Shown here piece after piece: positions 55,585-64,000 of a stretch of DNA of 64,000 nucleotides. Source of the stretch: Pelodictyon luteolum (GTDB lineage Bacteria > Bacteroidota > Chlorobiia > Chlorobiales > Chlorobiaceae); NCBI RefSeq assembly GCF_001622165.1, contig NZ_LVWG01000017.1, forward strand, positions 1 through 64,000, written 5' to 3'. Each line of letters begins with the position of its first letter. Positions within the stretch are counted from its first letter, which is position 1. A program made the translations under genes and the position numbers. The notes below the pieces were generated by a model that saw only the letters and a list, made by a program, of their open reading frames with translations, was not told the origin of the DNA and ran no database searches.

Positions 55585-57723
55585 TTAGAGGAACAGCAGC
55601 GCCCCCCGGTAAGCAATGAATGACAGCACCCAGGCCACAGCGAGCGAGTATGCCGAATAGAGCAGAACCGGCTTCCACCGGCCCACCTCCTTCTTCATGA
55701 CCCCGAGGGCTGCGACGCAGGGCAGGTAGAGCAGCACGAACACCATCAGGCTGAGAGCCGTTGCCCGGTTGAAGGCCGGATCGCTCCTGAGGGTCGCCTG
55801 CAAATCCCCGGTATCGGTATCGGAAGAAAGCGAATAGATGGTGGCCATTGTGGAAACGACCACCTCCTTGGCGGCCAGACCTGTGACAAGAGCGATCCCG
55901 ATCCGCCAGTCGAAGCCGAGGGGCCTGATGACCGGCTCCATCAGCATGCCTGCACGTCCCGCAAGGGAGTGGGCCAGCTGCTCACTCTGGGCACTCTGCT
56001 CAAGGGCGGAGAGGCGATCCTCTTTTTCGGCGGCACCGAGCCCTGCATCCGCTTCAACCGCAGCGCGAGAGCGCTGGAGGTCCGCTTCAATGACCGCACT
56101 CCGGGGGTAGTTGCTCGCAACCCAGATGATAACCACAGCAGCAAGGATAAGGGTACCGGCCTTTTTAACGTACATCAGAGCCTTCACCTTCGCCTGGAAA
56201 ACTACCGACCCCAGTGTCGGCCAACGGTAGGGAGGAAGCTCCATGACAAAGGGCTCGGAGTCGCTGCTGAGCACCGTCGACTTCAGGATCCATGCGGTCC
56301 AGAGCCCGACGGCGATGCCGAGCAGATAGATACCGAAAAGGATGTTAGCGGCCATCGAGGGGGCGAAGAATGCCCCGCAGAGCAGCACATAGACCGGCAG
56401 TTTGGCACCGCAGCTCATGAACGGGATGATCATGATGGTCGCGAGGCGGTCGGTACGGCTTTTCAGGGTCCGGGTGGCCATGATGGCCGGAATGGAGCAA
56501 CCGAATCCGGTGATCATCGGGATGAACGACTTTCCGTGCAGCCCGAAACGGTGCATTACCCGGTCTATGACAAAGGCTGCCCGGGCCATGTAGCCCGATG
56601 CCTCGAGGAACGACAGGCCGATGAAGAGCAGCACGATATTCGGCAGGAACACCAGGACGCCACCGACACCGGCAAGCACCCCGTCAAGAAGGATCGAGCG
56701 CACCATGCCGTCCGGCAGGTATCGCCCACCCGCAACAGCCAGCATACTGAAAAGGGAGGATAGCCACTCCATGACCGGTGCGCCTAAAGTAAAGGTGAAA
56801 TGGAACACCGCCCATACGACAAAAAGGAAAACGGGTAAACCAAGCACCCTGTTGAGCACAACCATGTCGATATAGTCCGTCAGCGAGGTGCGTTTTTCCT
56901 TCGGCAGCTCGACGCACTCTTTCATAGCTCCCCTGATGAACGAATGCCGGTCTTCACTGATAAGCTCTTCAGGATCCGACCCGTAAAGCCGGCGGGCATC
57001 TTTCAGCGCGGCCTGCATGACCACTTCGGCCTTCACCCATGCGGGCTGGCGCTGGATTTCACGGTAGACCTCCCGGTCGCTCTCGAGCAGCTTGATGGCA
57101 AGCCATCGGCTGTTGTATGCGGCGAGTTCCCGCTCCGCTGCCAGCAGTTCGGAGATCTCGTTGATGGGCTCTTCGAGGCCTGAACGAAAAAACAGTTTGT
57201 TCTTCTGTATGGTAATGTCTCCCGTTCCGACGCGGATGACATGGTCAAGCAGCGACTCAAGGCCCGTACGCTTTTTGGCGGAGGTCGGCACAATGTGACA
57301 CCCGAGAAGTTTCTGGAGCTGCCGGGTGTTGATCTTCATTCCCCGCTCCTCTACCTCGTCCATCATGTTCAGGGCAACGAGGAAATCAACCTCCATCTCC
57401 ATGAGCTGGGTGGTGAGCAGAAGGCTCCGCTCGATGTTCGGCCCTTCGATGACATTGACAACCACGTCAGGTCGATGCTCGATGAGATACTTCCGGGTGA
57501 CTATTTCCTCAGGGGAGTACGGAGTGAGGGAGTAGGTGCCGGGAAGGTCGACGACCTTTATGCGGTAGCCCCGGTAGTCTAGGTACCCTTCATATTTTTC
57601 TATCGTTACGCCAGGAAAGTTGCCGACTTTCTGGTGGGCACCCGTCAAAACGTTGAAGAGCGATGACTTGCCGCAGTTCGGATTGCCGGTGAGGGCTATG
57701 GAGAGCTCTTTGGATGTCGTCAT
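55585..57723 (-). CDS. feoB: ferrous iron transporter B
   Basis: A 712-residue membrane GTPase importing Fe2+. The N-terminal G domain has GNPNCGKSSLFN, FPGVTIEK, DLPGTYSL and the G4 region NMMDE. The C-terminal half holds the membrane helices and the paired GATE motifs (for example FIPMITGFGCSIPAIMATR). A gene for a supply of ferrous iron suits an anaerobe. Overlaps feoA by ATGA. Confidence 0.96.
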   Translation of the reverse strand: MTTSKELSIALTGNPNCGKSSLFNVLTGAHQKVGNFPGVTIEKYEGYLDYRGYRIKVVDLPGTYSLTPYSPEEIVTRKYLIEHRPDVVVNVIEGPNIERSLLLTTQLMEMEVDFLVALNMMDEVEERGMKINTRQLQKLLGCHIVPTSAKKRTGLESLLDHVIRVGTGDITIQKNKLFFRSGLEEPINEISELLAAERELAAYNSRWLAIKLLESDREVYREIQRQPAWVKAEVVMQAALKDARRLYGSDPEELISEDRHSFIRGAMKECVELPKEKRTSLTDYIDMVVLNRVLGLPVFLFVVWAVFHFTFTLGAPVMEWLSSLFSMLAVAGGRYLPDGMVRSILLDGVLAGVGGVLVFLPNIVLLFIGLSFLEASGYMARAAFVIDRVMHRFGLHGKSFIPMITGFGCSIPAIMATRTLKSRTDRLATIMIIPFMSCGAKLPVYVLLCGAFFAPSMAANILFGIYLLGIAVGLWTAWILKSTVLSSDSEPFVMELPPYRWPTLGSVVFQAKVKALMYVKKAGTLILAAVVIIWVASNYPRSAVIEADLQRSRAAVEADAGLGAAEKEDRLSALEQSAQSEQLAHSLAGRAGMLMEPVIRPLGFDWRIGIALVTGLAAKEVVVSTMATIYSLSSDTDTGDLQATLRSDPAFNRATALSLMVFVLLYLPCVAALGVMKKEVGRWKPVLLYSAYSLAVAWVLSFIAYRGALLFL

Positions 57724-58013
57724 CTCCCCCCCCCGAATCCATATCGCCGACGGGCTCCGGTGTGCATCGGCATGCCATCGCCGACACCTCCGCTGCGCTC
57801 CACCATGATTCCATCAGCCTCGCTTTTGCGCATGGTAAGGTAGAGTCCCTTGAAGAAGATCTCCATGGGGTCACCGAGCGGAGCTACCCTCAAGACTTTG
57901 AAACGGGTGCCCTTGATGAGCCCCATATCCATAATTCGCCGCCTGATGGCGGCATCAACATTGAGGCCTGTTACTTCAGCCTTGTCACCGACCTGCAGTT
58001 CCGATAAACGCAT
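57720..58013 (-). CDS. feoA: ferrous iron transport protein A
   Basis: A 97-residue SH3-like protein that supports FeoB. FeoA features are MRLSELQVGDKAEV, RRRIMDMGLIKGT and APLGDPMEI. The C-terminal 25 residues are Gly/Arg-rich, longer than usual. ATG at 58013 with GGGAG eight bases upstream is preferred over a GTG 9 bases earlier. No convincing Fur box was found upstream. Confidence 0.93.
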   Translation of the reverse strand: MRLSELQVGDKAEVTGLNVDAAIRRRIMDMGLIKGTRFKVLRVAPLGDPMEIFFKGLYLTMRKSEADGIMVERSGGVGDGMPMHTGARRRYGFGGGR

Positions 58014-58120
58014 GTACTTCACTCCCTCTGAAAACGCGTGCGCGTCAATTAATCTGGATTTAATATAAATAACCGCGCGCGATCACAAAAACGTTCCGGG
58101 CCTCTTTTCAAGAGCGCCAT

Positions 58121-58141
58121 CGTTACGCGCCGTGCGTAACG
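58121..58141. repeat. perfect hairpin at the 3' end of the HIT gene
   Basis: Eight-bp stem CGTTACGC (58121-58128) and GCGTAACG (58134-58141) with a 5-base loop, covering the HIT stop codon (58123-58125). No T-run follows directly, so it is either a weak terminator or an mRNA-end structure. Confidence 0.45.
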
Positions 58142-58506
58142 GCTGCGCCGGGAAATGGGGGCCAGCCCATCTCTGTACCGCCGAGAAGATGGCCGTGGAT
58201 GTGGAAGACGCTCTGCAGGGCATCGGGTCCGCTGTTGAACACGAACCGATAACCGGACTCCCTGATGCCGAGAATTTCGGCAACCGTGGCGGCTGCAAGC
58301 ATTATCTGACCTGCAATCCGCTCATGGTCAGGCGCAAGATCGCTCAATGATGCAATGTGCTCAAGAGGAATAATGAGGGCATGGGCCGGAGCCGCAGGAG
58401 AGATGTCCCTGAAAGCGAGGACATGGTCGTTACGGTAGAGGATGTCAGCAGGGATTTCGCCGGCTATGATCCGGCAGAAAATGCATTCGGTACGATGGTT
58501 CGCCAT
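58123..58506 (-). CDS. HIT family (HinT-like) nucleotide hydrolase
   Basis: A 127-residue histidine-triad protein. It starts MANHRTECIFCRIIAGEIP, the usual HinT opening, and ends with the triad HIHGHLLGG that gives the family its name; the catalytic His is in this segment. HinT enzymes hydrolyse AMP-lysine or similar phosphoramidates. A GTG at 58518 overlaps the stop of the CNNM gene (GTGA) and is an alternative start. Confidence 0.92.
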   Translation of the reverse strand: MANHRTECIFCRIIAGEIPADILYRNDHVLAFRDISPAAPAHALIIPLEHIASLSDLAPDHERIAGQIMLAAATVAEILGIRESGYRFVFNSGPDALQSVFHIHGHLLGGTEMGWPPFPGAAVTHGA

Positions 58507-58514
58507 GGCAATGG

Positions 58515-59840
58515 TCACGGTAAATGGTTAACATCCTCCACCCCCTCCGGGGCGGAATCGCGAAGCAGTTTCGAGGCAAGGACCTTGTCGATGCGCTGGC
58601 CGTCGAGGTCGACGATTTCCAGCCTCCAGTTCTCCCAGGTCATGATGTCGCCAGTCTGCGGCATCCGGCCGAGCAGCCACATCATGAGGCCGCTGAGGGT
58701 GTGGTAGCGGCCCTTCTCCTCTTCGGGAACGCTTTTGAGTTCAAGCGTATCCTTGAGTTCCGGAACGGGGATAAGGCCATCAAGGAGCCAGGAGCCGTCT
58801 TCGCGCTCGACGGCCCACGAATCCTCGCTGTTGCGCGGAACGAACTCCCCGGTTACCGCCTCAAGCATGTCCTGAAGGGTGACGAGGCCCTGAATCTCCC
58901 CGTATTCATCGACCACGAACACCATCTGGCTGCCGGAAGTCCTGAAATGATCGAGCAGTTCCATTCCGGTCAGCGATTCGGGAACATAGATGCATGGCTG
59001 AAGCTGGGAAGTGAACTCCGTCAGCCCGCCGCGAAGCGACTGTGAGAGCAGCTGCTTGGCATTGACGACTCCAAGCAGCGACTGCAGACTGCCGCTGCAT
59101 ACCGGAAAACGGGAGTGCTCCGACTCCGTCACCCTCGCAATGTTCTCCTCCACAGGACGGAGTATGTCAAGGTATACGATGTCTGCCCTGGGCACCATCA
59201 GGGTACCGAGCTGGCGGTCGTCGAGACGGAAAACATTGCGGACCATCTCATGTTCCTGCTGCTCGATAACACCAGCCTCGGAACCCTCCTCAAGCATGGC
59301 ATGGATTTCCTCCTCCGTCACACGCTGAACCTCTTCGGGATCCTTGCCAAGCAGGCGGAGGATTGCATCGGTAGAAAAGGAGAGGAGCCTGACGAACGGG
59401 CGGGTGACAGTGGAGAGGGTGAGCATCGGCAGCGCCACGAACCGGGCAACTCCTTCCGGATTGAACTGTCCCAGCCGCTTCGGCACCAGTTCGCCGATGA
59501 CGATGGTCACATAGGTGATGGATACGACCGCGACAACCGTGGCGGATATGCGGCTGGCGTCAGGATCCATGCCGAGGGAGACGAACCATGCAGACAGCGG
59601 ATCGGCAAAAGCCCCTTCGCCGACGATTCCGTTGAGAATGCCGATGGAAGTTATGCCTATCTGTATGGTAGACATGAAGCGGGTCGGCTCCTGGCCGAGC
59701 TTGACTGCCACCGAGGCCGGACGGTCGCCAGCCTCGGCCAGTTTCGAAAGCCTGGAGCGCTTGGCTGAGATAAGAGCTATTTCGGTCATGGCAAGCATGC
59801 CGTTGACCAGAATCAAAAAAAGGAGAAAGAGCAGTTCCAT
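58515..59840 (-). CDS. CNNM/CorC-type membrane protein with CBS domains
   Basis: A 441-residue protein of the HlyC/CorC family. Residues 1-180 form the CNNM (DUF21) membrane domain (LLFLLFLILVNGMLAMTEIALIS, GITSIGILNG, IVIGELVPKRLG). Next come a pair of CBS domains (VPRADIVYLD, VFVVDEYGEIQGLVTL, about 215-340), then the CorC/HlyC C-terminal domain. It may move divalent cations such as magnesium, but function is inferred from family. The coupled HIT gene follows. Confidence 0.9.
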   Translation of the reverse strand: MELLFLLFLILVNGMLAMTEIALISAKRSRLSKLAEAGDRPASVAVKLGQEPTRFMSTIQIGITSIGILNGIVGEGAFADPLSAWFVSLGMDPDASRISATVVAVVSITYVTIVIGELVPKRLGQFNPEGVARFVALPMLTLSTVTRPFVRLLSFSTDAILRLLGKDPEEVQRVTEEEIHAMLEEGSEAGVIEQQEHEMVRNVFRLDDRQLGTLMVPRADIVYLDILRPVEENIARVTESEHSRFPVCSGSLQSLLGVVNAKQLLSQSLRGGLTEFTSQLQPCIYVPESLTGMELLDHFRTSGSQMVFVVDEYGEIQGLVTLQDMLEAVTGEFVPRNSEDSWAVEREDGSWLLDGLIPVPELKDTLELKSVPEEEKGRYHTLSGLMMWLLGRMPQTGDIMTWENWRLEIVDLDGQRIDKVLASKLLRDSAPEGVEDVNHLP

Positions 59841-59952
59841 ACGTTGGATTTGGTTCGCCGGGGAAACAGGTTTTGGAACCCGGATGCATTCTATTACGCT
59901 TTTTCCCTTTTATTTCCAAAAGGGGCATCCGGCCGGCGTTCTAAAACGTTGC

Positions 59953-60429
59953 TCAGTGACTTCCGTTTCCGACGTAAGTCGTTCCATCGGGACCGATGGC
60001 GTGGAGTTCGAGCACGACTTCCTCGCTGCCGGCCACGGCATAATGGGGCACCCTTACCGGCTCGGTAAAAAAGCTGCCGGCAGGCATGGCGCGGAGGGCG
60101 GCGTTGTCGAACCGCTCCCCGAAAGCGAAGTAGAGTGTTCCTTTCAGCACAGTCACCATCCGGGCCTTATTCGGATGGTAGTGCGGATCCAGACGGGTAC
60201 CGGGCGCAAGCTTTATGCGCTGGGCATATGGTTCAGAAAGGGCTGGATCGCCAGCGAGCAACGTTGTCTCAAGACCGTGGAGTTTCGGATTCGCCACCCA
60301 AACCAGTTTTTCAGGCAGGATTGCTATGCCCGTTTCTTCGGTGATAGACTGGCTTACCGTTGCCAAAGAGTACTGCGGTGCCGCTACGAGGAGGCCCAAA
60401 AGGAGCGCAAAGAATATGGAACGCTTCAT
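59953..60429 (-). CDS. exported cupin-domain protein
   Basis: About 158 residues with a signal peptide (SIFFALLLGLLVAAPQ) and one cupin barrel. The first cupin motif is LDPHYHPNKARMVTVLKG, containing the two metal His but lacking the usual Glu; the second half has VRVPHYAV with a third His. Metal and substrate are unknown. The ATG at 60429 places the signal peptide at the start. It diverges from a lipoprotein gene. Confidence 0.82.
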   Translation of the reverse strand: MKRSIFFALLLGLLVAAPQYSLATVSQSITEETGIAILPEKLVWVANPKLHGLETTLLAGDPALSEPYAQRIKLAPGTRLDPHYHPNKARMVTVLKGTLYFAFGERFDNAALRAMPAGSFFTEPVRVPHYAVAGSEEVVLELHAIGPDGTTYVGNGSH

Positions 60430-60597
60430 GCTGAAGGGGTTTTGATTTATAAATACCGTACAATCTACGCAGATCTCCCCACTCGGCAAAATCCAGAACC
60501 GACAGCAGGCAACAGATCCGGAACTGCGGAATAAGAAACATTCCTATATTACCTCTGATTGTTGGCATATGACCGTAAACACACCATCCTGACGACC

Positions 60598-61260
60598 ATG
60601 CACCAGACACTGAAAAGAACCCTCGCCTGCATCCTGTTTCTCCTCATGGCCGCCTGCTCCCGACCGGCACCGGAAGCCGTCGACATCGACGGCAACAGCT
60701 ACCGGACCGTGCGTGCCGGCTCCATGATATGGACTGCCGAAAACCTGACGGTCTCAAGGTTCCGTAACGGCGAGCCGATCCCCGAAGTCCGGGATGCGGC
60801 CGAGTGGGCGGCGCTCACCACCCCGGCCTGGTGCTGGAACAGCAACAGCCCGGAAAACGGAAAGAAGTATGGAAAACTCTACAATTGGCATGCGGTCAAT
60901 GACCCGAGAGGGCTGGCGCCTGAGGGTTGGCACGTGGCCACGGATGCTGAATGGACCTTGCTCTCGGAACTGCTCGGTGGCGAAGGGGTGGCCGGAGGAA
61001 AGCTGAAGGCTGTCAAGGGCTGGACTGAGCCTAACGAGGGGGCGGAAGACGCCATCGGGTTCCGGCTGCTTCCGGCGGGGGCGCGCCGCGACACGGATGG
61101 GGATTACATGGAACCCGGCGGCTACAACCGGCTCTGGACATCGACCGAAATCTCCGGCAAAGCCGCGTGGGGCCGCAGTATCGGCTACTTCGACGCCACC
61201 TTGAGGCGCGGAAAGGCGAACAAGAACACCGGCTTTTCTGTCCGCTGCGTCAAGGATTGA
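60598..61260 (+). CDS. lipoprotein with an Fib_succ_major-type domain
   Basis: A 220-residue lipoprotein: lipobox LMAAC with the modified Cys at 20. The body matches the domain found in Fibrobacter/Bacteroidetes surface proteins: IDGNSYRTVRAGSMIWTAENL, GKKYGKLYNWHAVND, LAPEGWHVATDAEWT, a GFRLLPAG segment, WTSTE and a closing GFSVRCVKD. The function of the domain is not known. The start 60598 is chosen since the signal peptide begins there. Its stop is one base from the convergent sdhB stop. Confidence 0.88.
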   Translation: MHQTLKRTLACILFLLMAACSRPAPEAVDIDGNSYRTVRAGSMIWTAENLTVSRFRNGEPIPEVRDAAEWAALTTPAWCWNSNSPENGKKYGKLYNWHAVNDPRGLAPEGWHVATDAEWTLLSELLGGEGVAGGKLKAVKGWTEPNEGAEDAIGFRLLPAGARRDTDGDYMEPGGYNRLWTSTEISGKAAWGRSIGYFDATLRRGKANKNTGFSVRCVKD

Positions 61261-61261
61261 G

Positions 61262-62038
61262 TCAGAGCGAATCGCCCTTCGAGGGCTTTTCTTTCTGCTT
61301 CATGAGTGAAGCCGTGAGGAACCCTCTGTTCAGAATGGCGATGTTTGTGACGGATATTCCCTTCGGGCATTCAGCCTCGCAGGCATAGGTGTTGCTGCAC
61401 CCGCCGAAGCCGAGACCGTCCATGCACTCCACCATCTTCATCACCCGGTGTTCCGCCTCAATCTCTCCCTGAGGCAACAGGGCGAGATGGGAAACTTTCG
61501 CTCCGATGAAAAGCATTGCCGCTGCATTCGCACAAGCCGCTACACATGCCCCGCATCCAATGCAGGCGGCGGCATCGAACGCGTCGTCCGACTGCTCCTT
61601 CGGAACAGGAATGCTGTTGGCGTCCGGCACACCTCCGGTATTGATGGAGACATATCCGCCTGCCTGGATGATGCGGTCAAGCGCGCTGCGGTCAACAATA
61701 AGGTCCCTGATGACAGGAAAAGCCTTCGCCCGCCATGGCTCTATCGTGATGGTGTCGCCGTCCTTAAACGAACGCATGTGCAACTGGCACGTGGTAACAC
61801 CCTTTACGGGCCCGTGCGGGCGGCCGTTGATGTAGAGGCTGCAGGTGCCACAGATTCCCTCCCGGCAGTCATGGTCAAAAGAAACGGGCTCCTGGCCGCC
61901 TTCGATCAACTGCTGGTTGAGGATGTCGAGCATTTCGAAAAACGAACTGTCGGGAGAGATGCCGGAAACCTTATAGGTAACCATGCTGCCTTTTGCTTCG
62001 GCGTTTTCCTGCCGCCAGATCCTGAGAGTGTAGTTCAT
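61262..62038 (-). CDS. sdhB: succinate dehydrogenase/fumarate reductase iron-sulfur subunit
   Basis: A 258-residue subunit passing electrons between the flavoprotein and quinone. The [2Fe-2S] site is Cys58, Cys63, Cys66 and Cys84 (CREGICGTC); the [4Fe-4S] site is [11 protein letters not shown] (159-169); the [3Fe-4S] region has [16 protein letters not shown]. The AXXQIxxG-like pattern resembles the type found in Bacteroidetes/Chlorobi. The ATG at 62038 gives [10 protein letters not shown], the usual start. It follows sdhA by 44 bases. In green sulfur bacteria the enzyme works as fumarate reductase in the reverse TCA cycle. Confidence 0.95.
   Translation of the reverse strand: MNYTLRIWRQENAEAKGSMVTYKVSGISPDSSFFEMLDILNQQLIEGGQEPVSFDHDCREGICGTCSLYINGRPHGPVKGVTTCQLHMRSFKDGDTITIEPWRAKAFPVIRDLIVDRSALDRIIQAGGYVSINTGGVPDANSIPVPKEQSDDAFDAAACIGCGACVAACANAAAMLFIGAKVSHLALLPQGEIEAEHRVMKMVECMDGLGFGGCSNTYACEAECPKGISVTNIAILNRGFLTASLMKQKEKPSKGDSL
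61274..61294 (+). terminator. probable terminator of the lipoprotein gene, inside sdhB
   Basis: Short hairpin GCCCT-TCG-AGGGC (61274-61286) followed by TTTTCTTT, 13 bases past the lipoprotein stop. It lies within the 3' coding end of sdhB on the other strand. The five-bp stem makes it weak. Confidence 0.5.
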
Positions 62039-62082
62039 GACCGTCGTTGAAATGGTGATGGGGGCAAAGGGACGCCGCCCCG

Positions 62083-63999
62083 TTACTTGTAGCAGCGCTG
62101 CGATAACTTGATGTCGTTGAACTCGAGGCGTTCTCGGTGCATCGAGGGCTCGGCACCTTCGCCGGCAGCCTCCCATGCGGCAACGAATGCATACTCATCA
62201 TCGTTGCGCAGGGCCTCTCCTTCGGGAGTCTGGAACTCTTCGCGGAAATGTCCGCCGCACGACTCCCTGCGCATGAGGGCATCGCGGGCCATGAGTTCGC
62301 CGAGCTCAATGAAATCGGCGACCCGCCAGGCCTTTTCAAGCTCGGGGTTGTACCGGTCCATCCTGCCAGGCACACGGACATCCTCCATGTACTCCCGGCG
62401 GAGTTCGCCGATAAGCCCGAGTGCATGCTGGAGGCCCGCCTCGTTGCGGGCCATGCCGCAATGATCCCACATAATCCGGCCGAGACGACGGTGGAAATGG
62501 TCGACGCTCCGGCTTCCACCAGTAGAGAGATACCGGTTCAGGCGCTCACGAACGGCTTCTGCCGCGAGGGTAAACTCGTGAGAAGCGGGGTCGATGCGGG
62601 GGGTGTGGATCTCGTCGGCCAGGTAGCTGCTGATCGTTGCCGGCAGGATGAAGTACCCATCAGCCAGTCCCTGCATGAGGGCCGATGCTCCGAGCCGGTT
62701 GGCCCCGTGGTCGGAGAAGTTGGCCTCGCCGATCGCATACAGACCCGGAATGGAGGTCATGAGTTCATAGTCGACCCAAAGGCCGCCCATCGTGTAATGG
62801 ACCGCCGGATAGATCATCATCGGAGTACGGTAAGGATCCTCTGCGACGATCTGACCATACATCTGGAAGAGGTTCCCGTAGAGTGCTTCTATGGTGTCAT
62901 GCCCTTTGCGCTTGATGGCGTCCTTAAAATCAAGGAAGACTGCCATGCCGGTGCGGCCGACCCCGAACCCCGCATCGCAGCGCTCCTTGGCAGCGCGTGA
63001 AGCCACGTCGCGCGGCACCAGGTTCCCGAAGGCAGGATAACGGCGCTCAAGGTAGTAGTCGCGGTCCGACTCGGGAATATCGACCGGAGTAATCTCCCCG
63101 CTTTTGAGCCGATCAACATCCTTTTTTAAAGCTGGAACCCAGATGCGGCCGTCGTTGCGGAGGCTTTCGCTCATCAGCGTCAGCTTCGACTGGAAATCGC
63201 CGTGAACGGGAATACAGGTCGGATGGATCTGGGTGAAGGAGGGGTTTGCAAAAAGCGCCCCTTTCCGGTATGCGCTCCAGGCCGGGCTTACGTTGGAGCC
63301 CATGGCGTTGGTGGAGAGGTAGAAGACGTTGCCGTATCCGCCGCTCGCCATCACCACTGCATGCGCAGCATGACGCTCGATCTCTCCGGTGACGAGGTTG
63401 CGGGCGATGATGCCGCGCGCCCGGCCGTCTATGAGCACGGTGTCGAGCACATCGCGACGGTTGTAGAGGGTAACGGTTCCGGCCGCGATCTGGCGGGAAA
63501 GGGCTCCATAGGCACCCAGAAGCAGCTGCTGTCCGGTCTGGCCCCTTGCGTAGAAAGTACGGGAAACCTGCGCCCCACCGAACGAGCGGTTGGCCAGAAG
63601 GCCACCGTACTCGCGGGCGAAGGGAACTCCCTGAGCCACGGCGAGGTCAATGATGCTGTTGCTTACTTCGGCAAGCCGGTAGACGTTGGCCTCACGGGCC
63701 CGGTAGTCGCCGCCCTTGATAGTGTCGTGGAACAGGCGATGGATGCTGTCACCGTCGTTAGGATAGTTCTTGGCTGCGTTGATGCCGCCCTGCGCAGCGA
63801 TGCTGTGGGCGCGCCGCGGGGTGTCCTGATAGCAGAACGCCTTGACGTTGTAGCCAAGCTCGCCAAGCGACGCGGCGGCAGAAGCACCGGCCAGACCTGT
63901 GCCGATGACGATGATATCGAGCTTGCGCTTGTTCGACGGACTGACCAGCCTGCAGCCCGAACGGTAAGCCGTCCATTTTTCAGCAAGGGGGCCTTCGGG
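62083..63999 (-). CDS. sdhA: succinate dehydrogenase/fumarate reductase flavoprotein subunit, 5' end cut by the window
   Basis: The frame stays open to the right edge, where it encodes [15 protein letters not shown], near the N-terminus of the Bacteroidetes/Chlorobi-type SdhA, so few codons are missing. The FAD loop [18 protein letters not shown] follows, then [11 protein letters not shown] (covalent-FAD His region), [50 protein letters not shown] and a C-terminal helical part. The order is flavoprotein then iron-sulfur protein; a cytochrome b gene is probably upstream, outside the window. Confidence 0.95.
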   Translation of the reverse strand, partial: PEGPLAEKWTAYRSGCRLVSPSNKRKLDIIVIGTGLAGASAAASLGELGYNVKAFCYQDTPRRAHSIAAQGGINAAKNYPNDGDSIHRLFHDTIKGGDYRAREANVYRLAEVSNSIIDLAVAQGVPFAREYGGLLANRSFGGAQVSRTFYARGQTGQQLLLGAYGALSRQIAAGTVTLYNRRDVLDTVLIDGRARGIIARNLVTGEIERHAAHAVVMASGGYGNVFYLSTNAMGSNVSPAWSAYRKGALFANPSFTQIHPTCIPVHGDFQSKLTLMSESLRNDGRIWVPALKKDVDRLKSGEITPVDIPESDRDYYLERRYPAFGNLVPRDVASRAAKERCDAGFGVGRTGMAVFLDFKDAIKRKGHDTIEALYGNLFQMYGQIVAEDPYRTPMMIYPAVHYTMGGLWVDYELMTSIPGLYAIGEANFSDHGANRLGASALMQGLADGYFILPATISSYLADEIHTPRIDPASHEFTLAAEAVRERLNRYLSTGGSRSVDHFHRRLGRIMWDHCGMARNEAGLQHALGLIGELRREYMEDVRVPGRMDRYNPELEKAWRVADFIELGELMARDALMRRESCGGHFREEFQTPEGEALRNDDEYAFVAAWEAAGEGAEPSMHRERLEFNDIKLSQRCYK

Positions 64000-64000
64000 G

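Noticed and set aside
57990-58110. Fur box upstream of feoA
   Set aside because: The AT-rich stretch does not match the 19-base Fur palindrome or its hexamer repeats closely enough.
1-64000. tRNA/rRNA genes, CRISPR arrays, insertion sequences, prophage or integrated element
   Set aside because: No cloverleaf-like segment with a GTTCRANNC loop, repeat-spacer array, transposase, integrase or composition break was seen; all longer intergenic stretches were read.

Overview
The window is GC-rich, densely coded chromosomal DNA with about 58 genes on both strands, many joined by ATGA-type start/stop overlaps. The gene content points to a green sulfur bacterium (Chlorobiaceae, of the Chlorobium/Pelodictyon luteolum kind; this placement is inference). 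The supporting genes are a glutamate-1-semialdehyde aminomutase for (bacterio)chlorophyll and haem, a polysulfide-reductase-like molybdoenzyme complex beside a sulfide:quinone reductase-like flavoprotein, and a Bacteroidetes/Chlorobi-type succinate dehydrogenase/fumarate reductase suited to the reverse TCA cycle. KDO synthesis and an LptA/OstA-like protein show a Gram-negative envelope. No rRNA, tRNA, CRISPR array, insertion sequence or prophage was seen.

Left part (1-19.5 kb): end of pfkA; mnmE; a short-chain dehydrogenase; mazG; a small esterase; the two-gene GlgE pathway (glgE then a treS-maltokinase fusion), which converts trehalose/maltose to alpha-glucan through maltose-1-phosphate; prfB with its programmed +1 frameshift; a phosphoesterase; an M23 peptidase; a divergent WecB-like protein; an LptA-like protein; an FmdB zinc ribbon; recO; hemL with a strong terminator; and a small-membrane-protein/fluC/DUF190 cassette for fluoride export.

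Middle (19.7-41.6 kb): psrABC-like operon and its TorD-like chaperone, then convergently an SQR-like gene with a possible 38-residue companion; ruvX; an overlapping pyrE-tyrA-nadK run followed by a 486-residue protein of unknown function; kdsA followed by a KdsC-like HAD protein whose nucleophile aspartate is replaced by proline; a ClpB-like protein reduced to half of the middle domain plus the second ATPase domain, overlapping a family-3 glycosidase and sixA; plsY-gpsA; lysC-purM; prmA-ppx.

Right part (41.5-64 kb): a nine-gene run, birA-bioB-bioF-bioG-bioC-bioD-bioA-acyl-CoA ligase-methyltransferase, read leftwards from a promoter covered by a near-perfect BirA operator. It encodes the BioC/BioG route to pimeloyl-ACP, ring assembly and biotin-protein ligase. 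Then come an AmiC-type amidase, topA, feoAB, a HIT protein with a CNNM/CBS membrane protein, a periplasmic cupin, a lipoprotein with an Fib_succ_major-type domain, and sdhB-sdhA, the latter running off the right edge.

The observations most worth a second look are the BirA autoregulatory site and the two extra genes in the biotin operon, the nucleophile-less KdsC-like protein beside kdsA, the half-ClpB, the substituted WecB-like active site, the leader hairpin before the fluoride cassette, and the small gene behind sqr.
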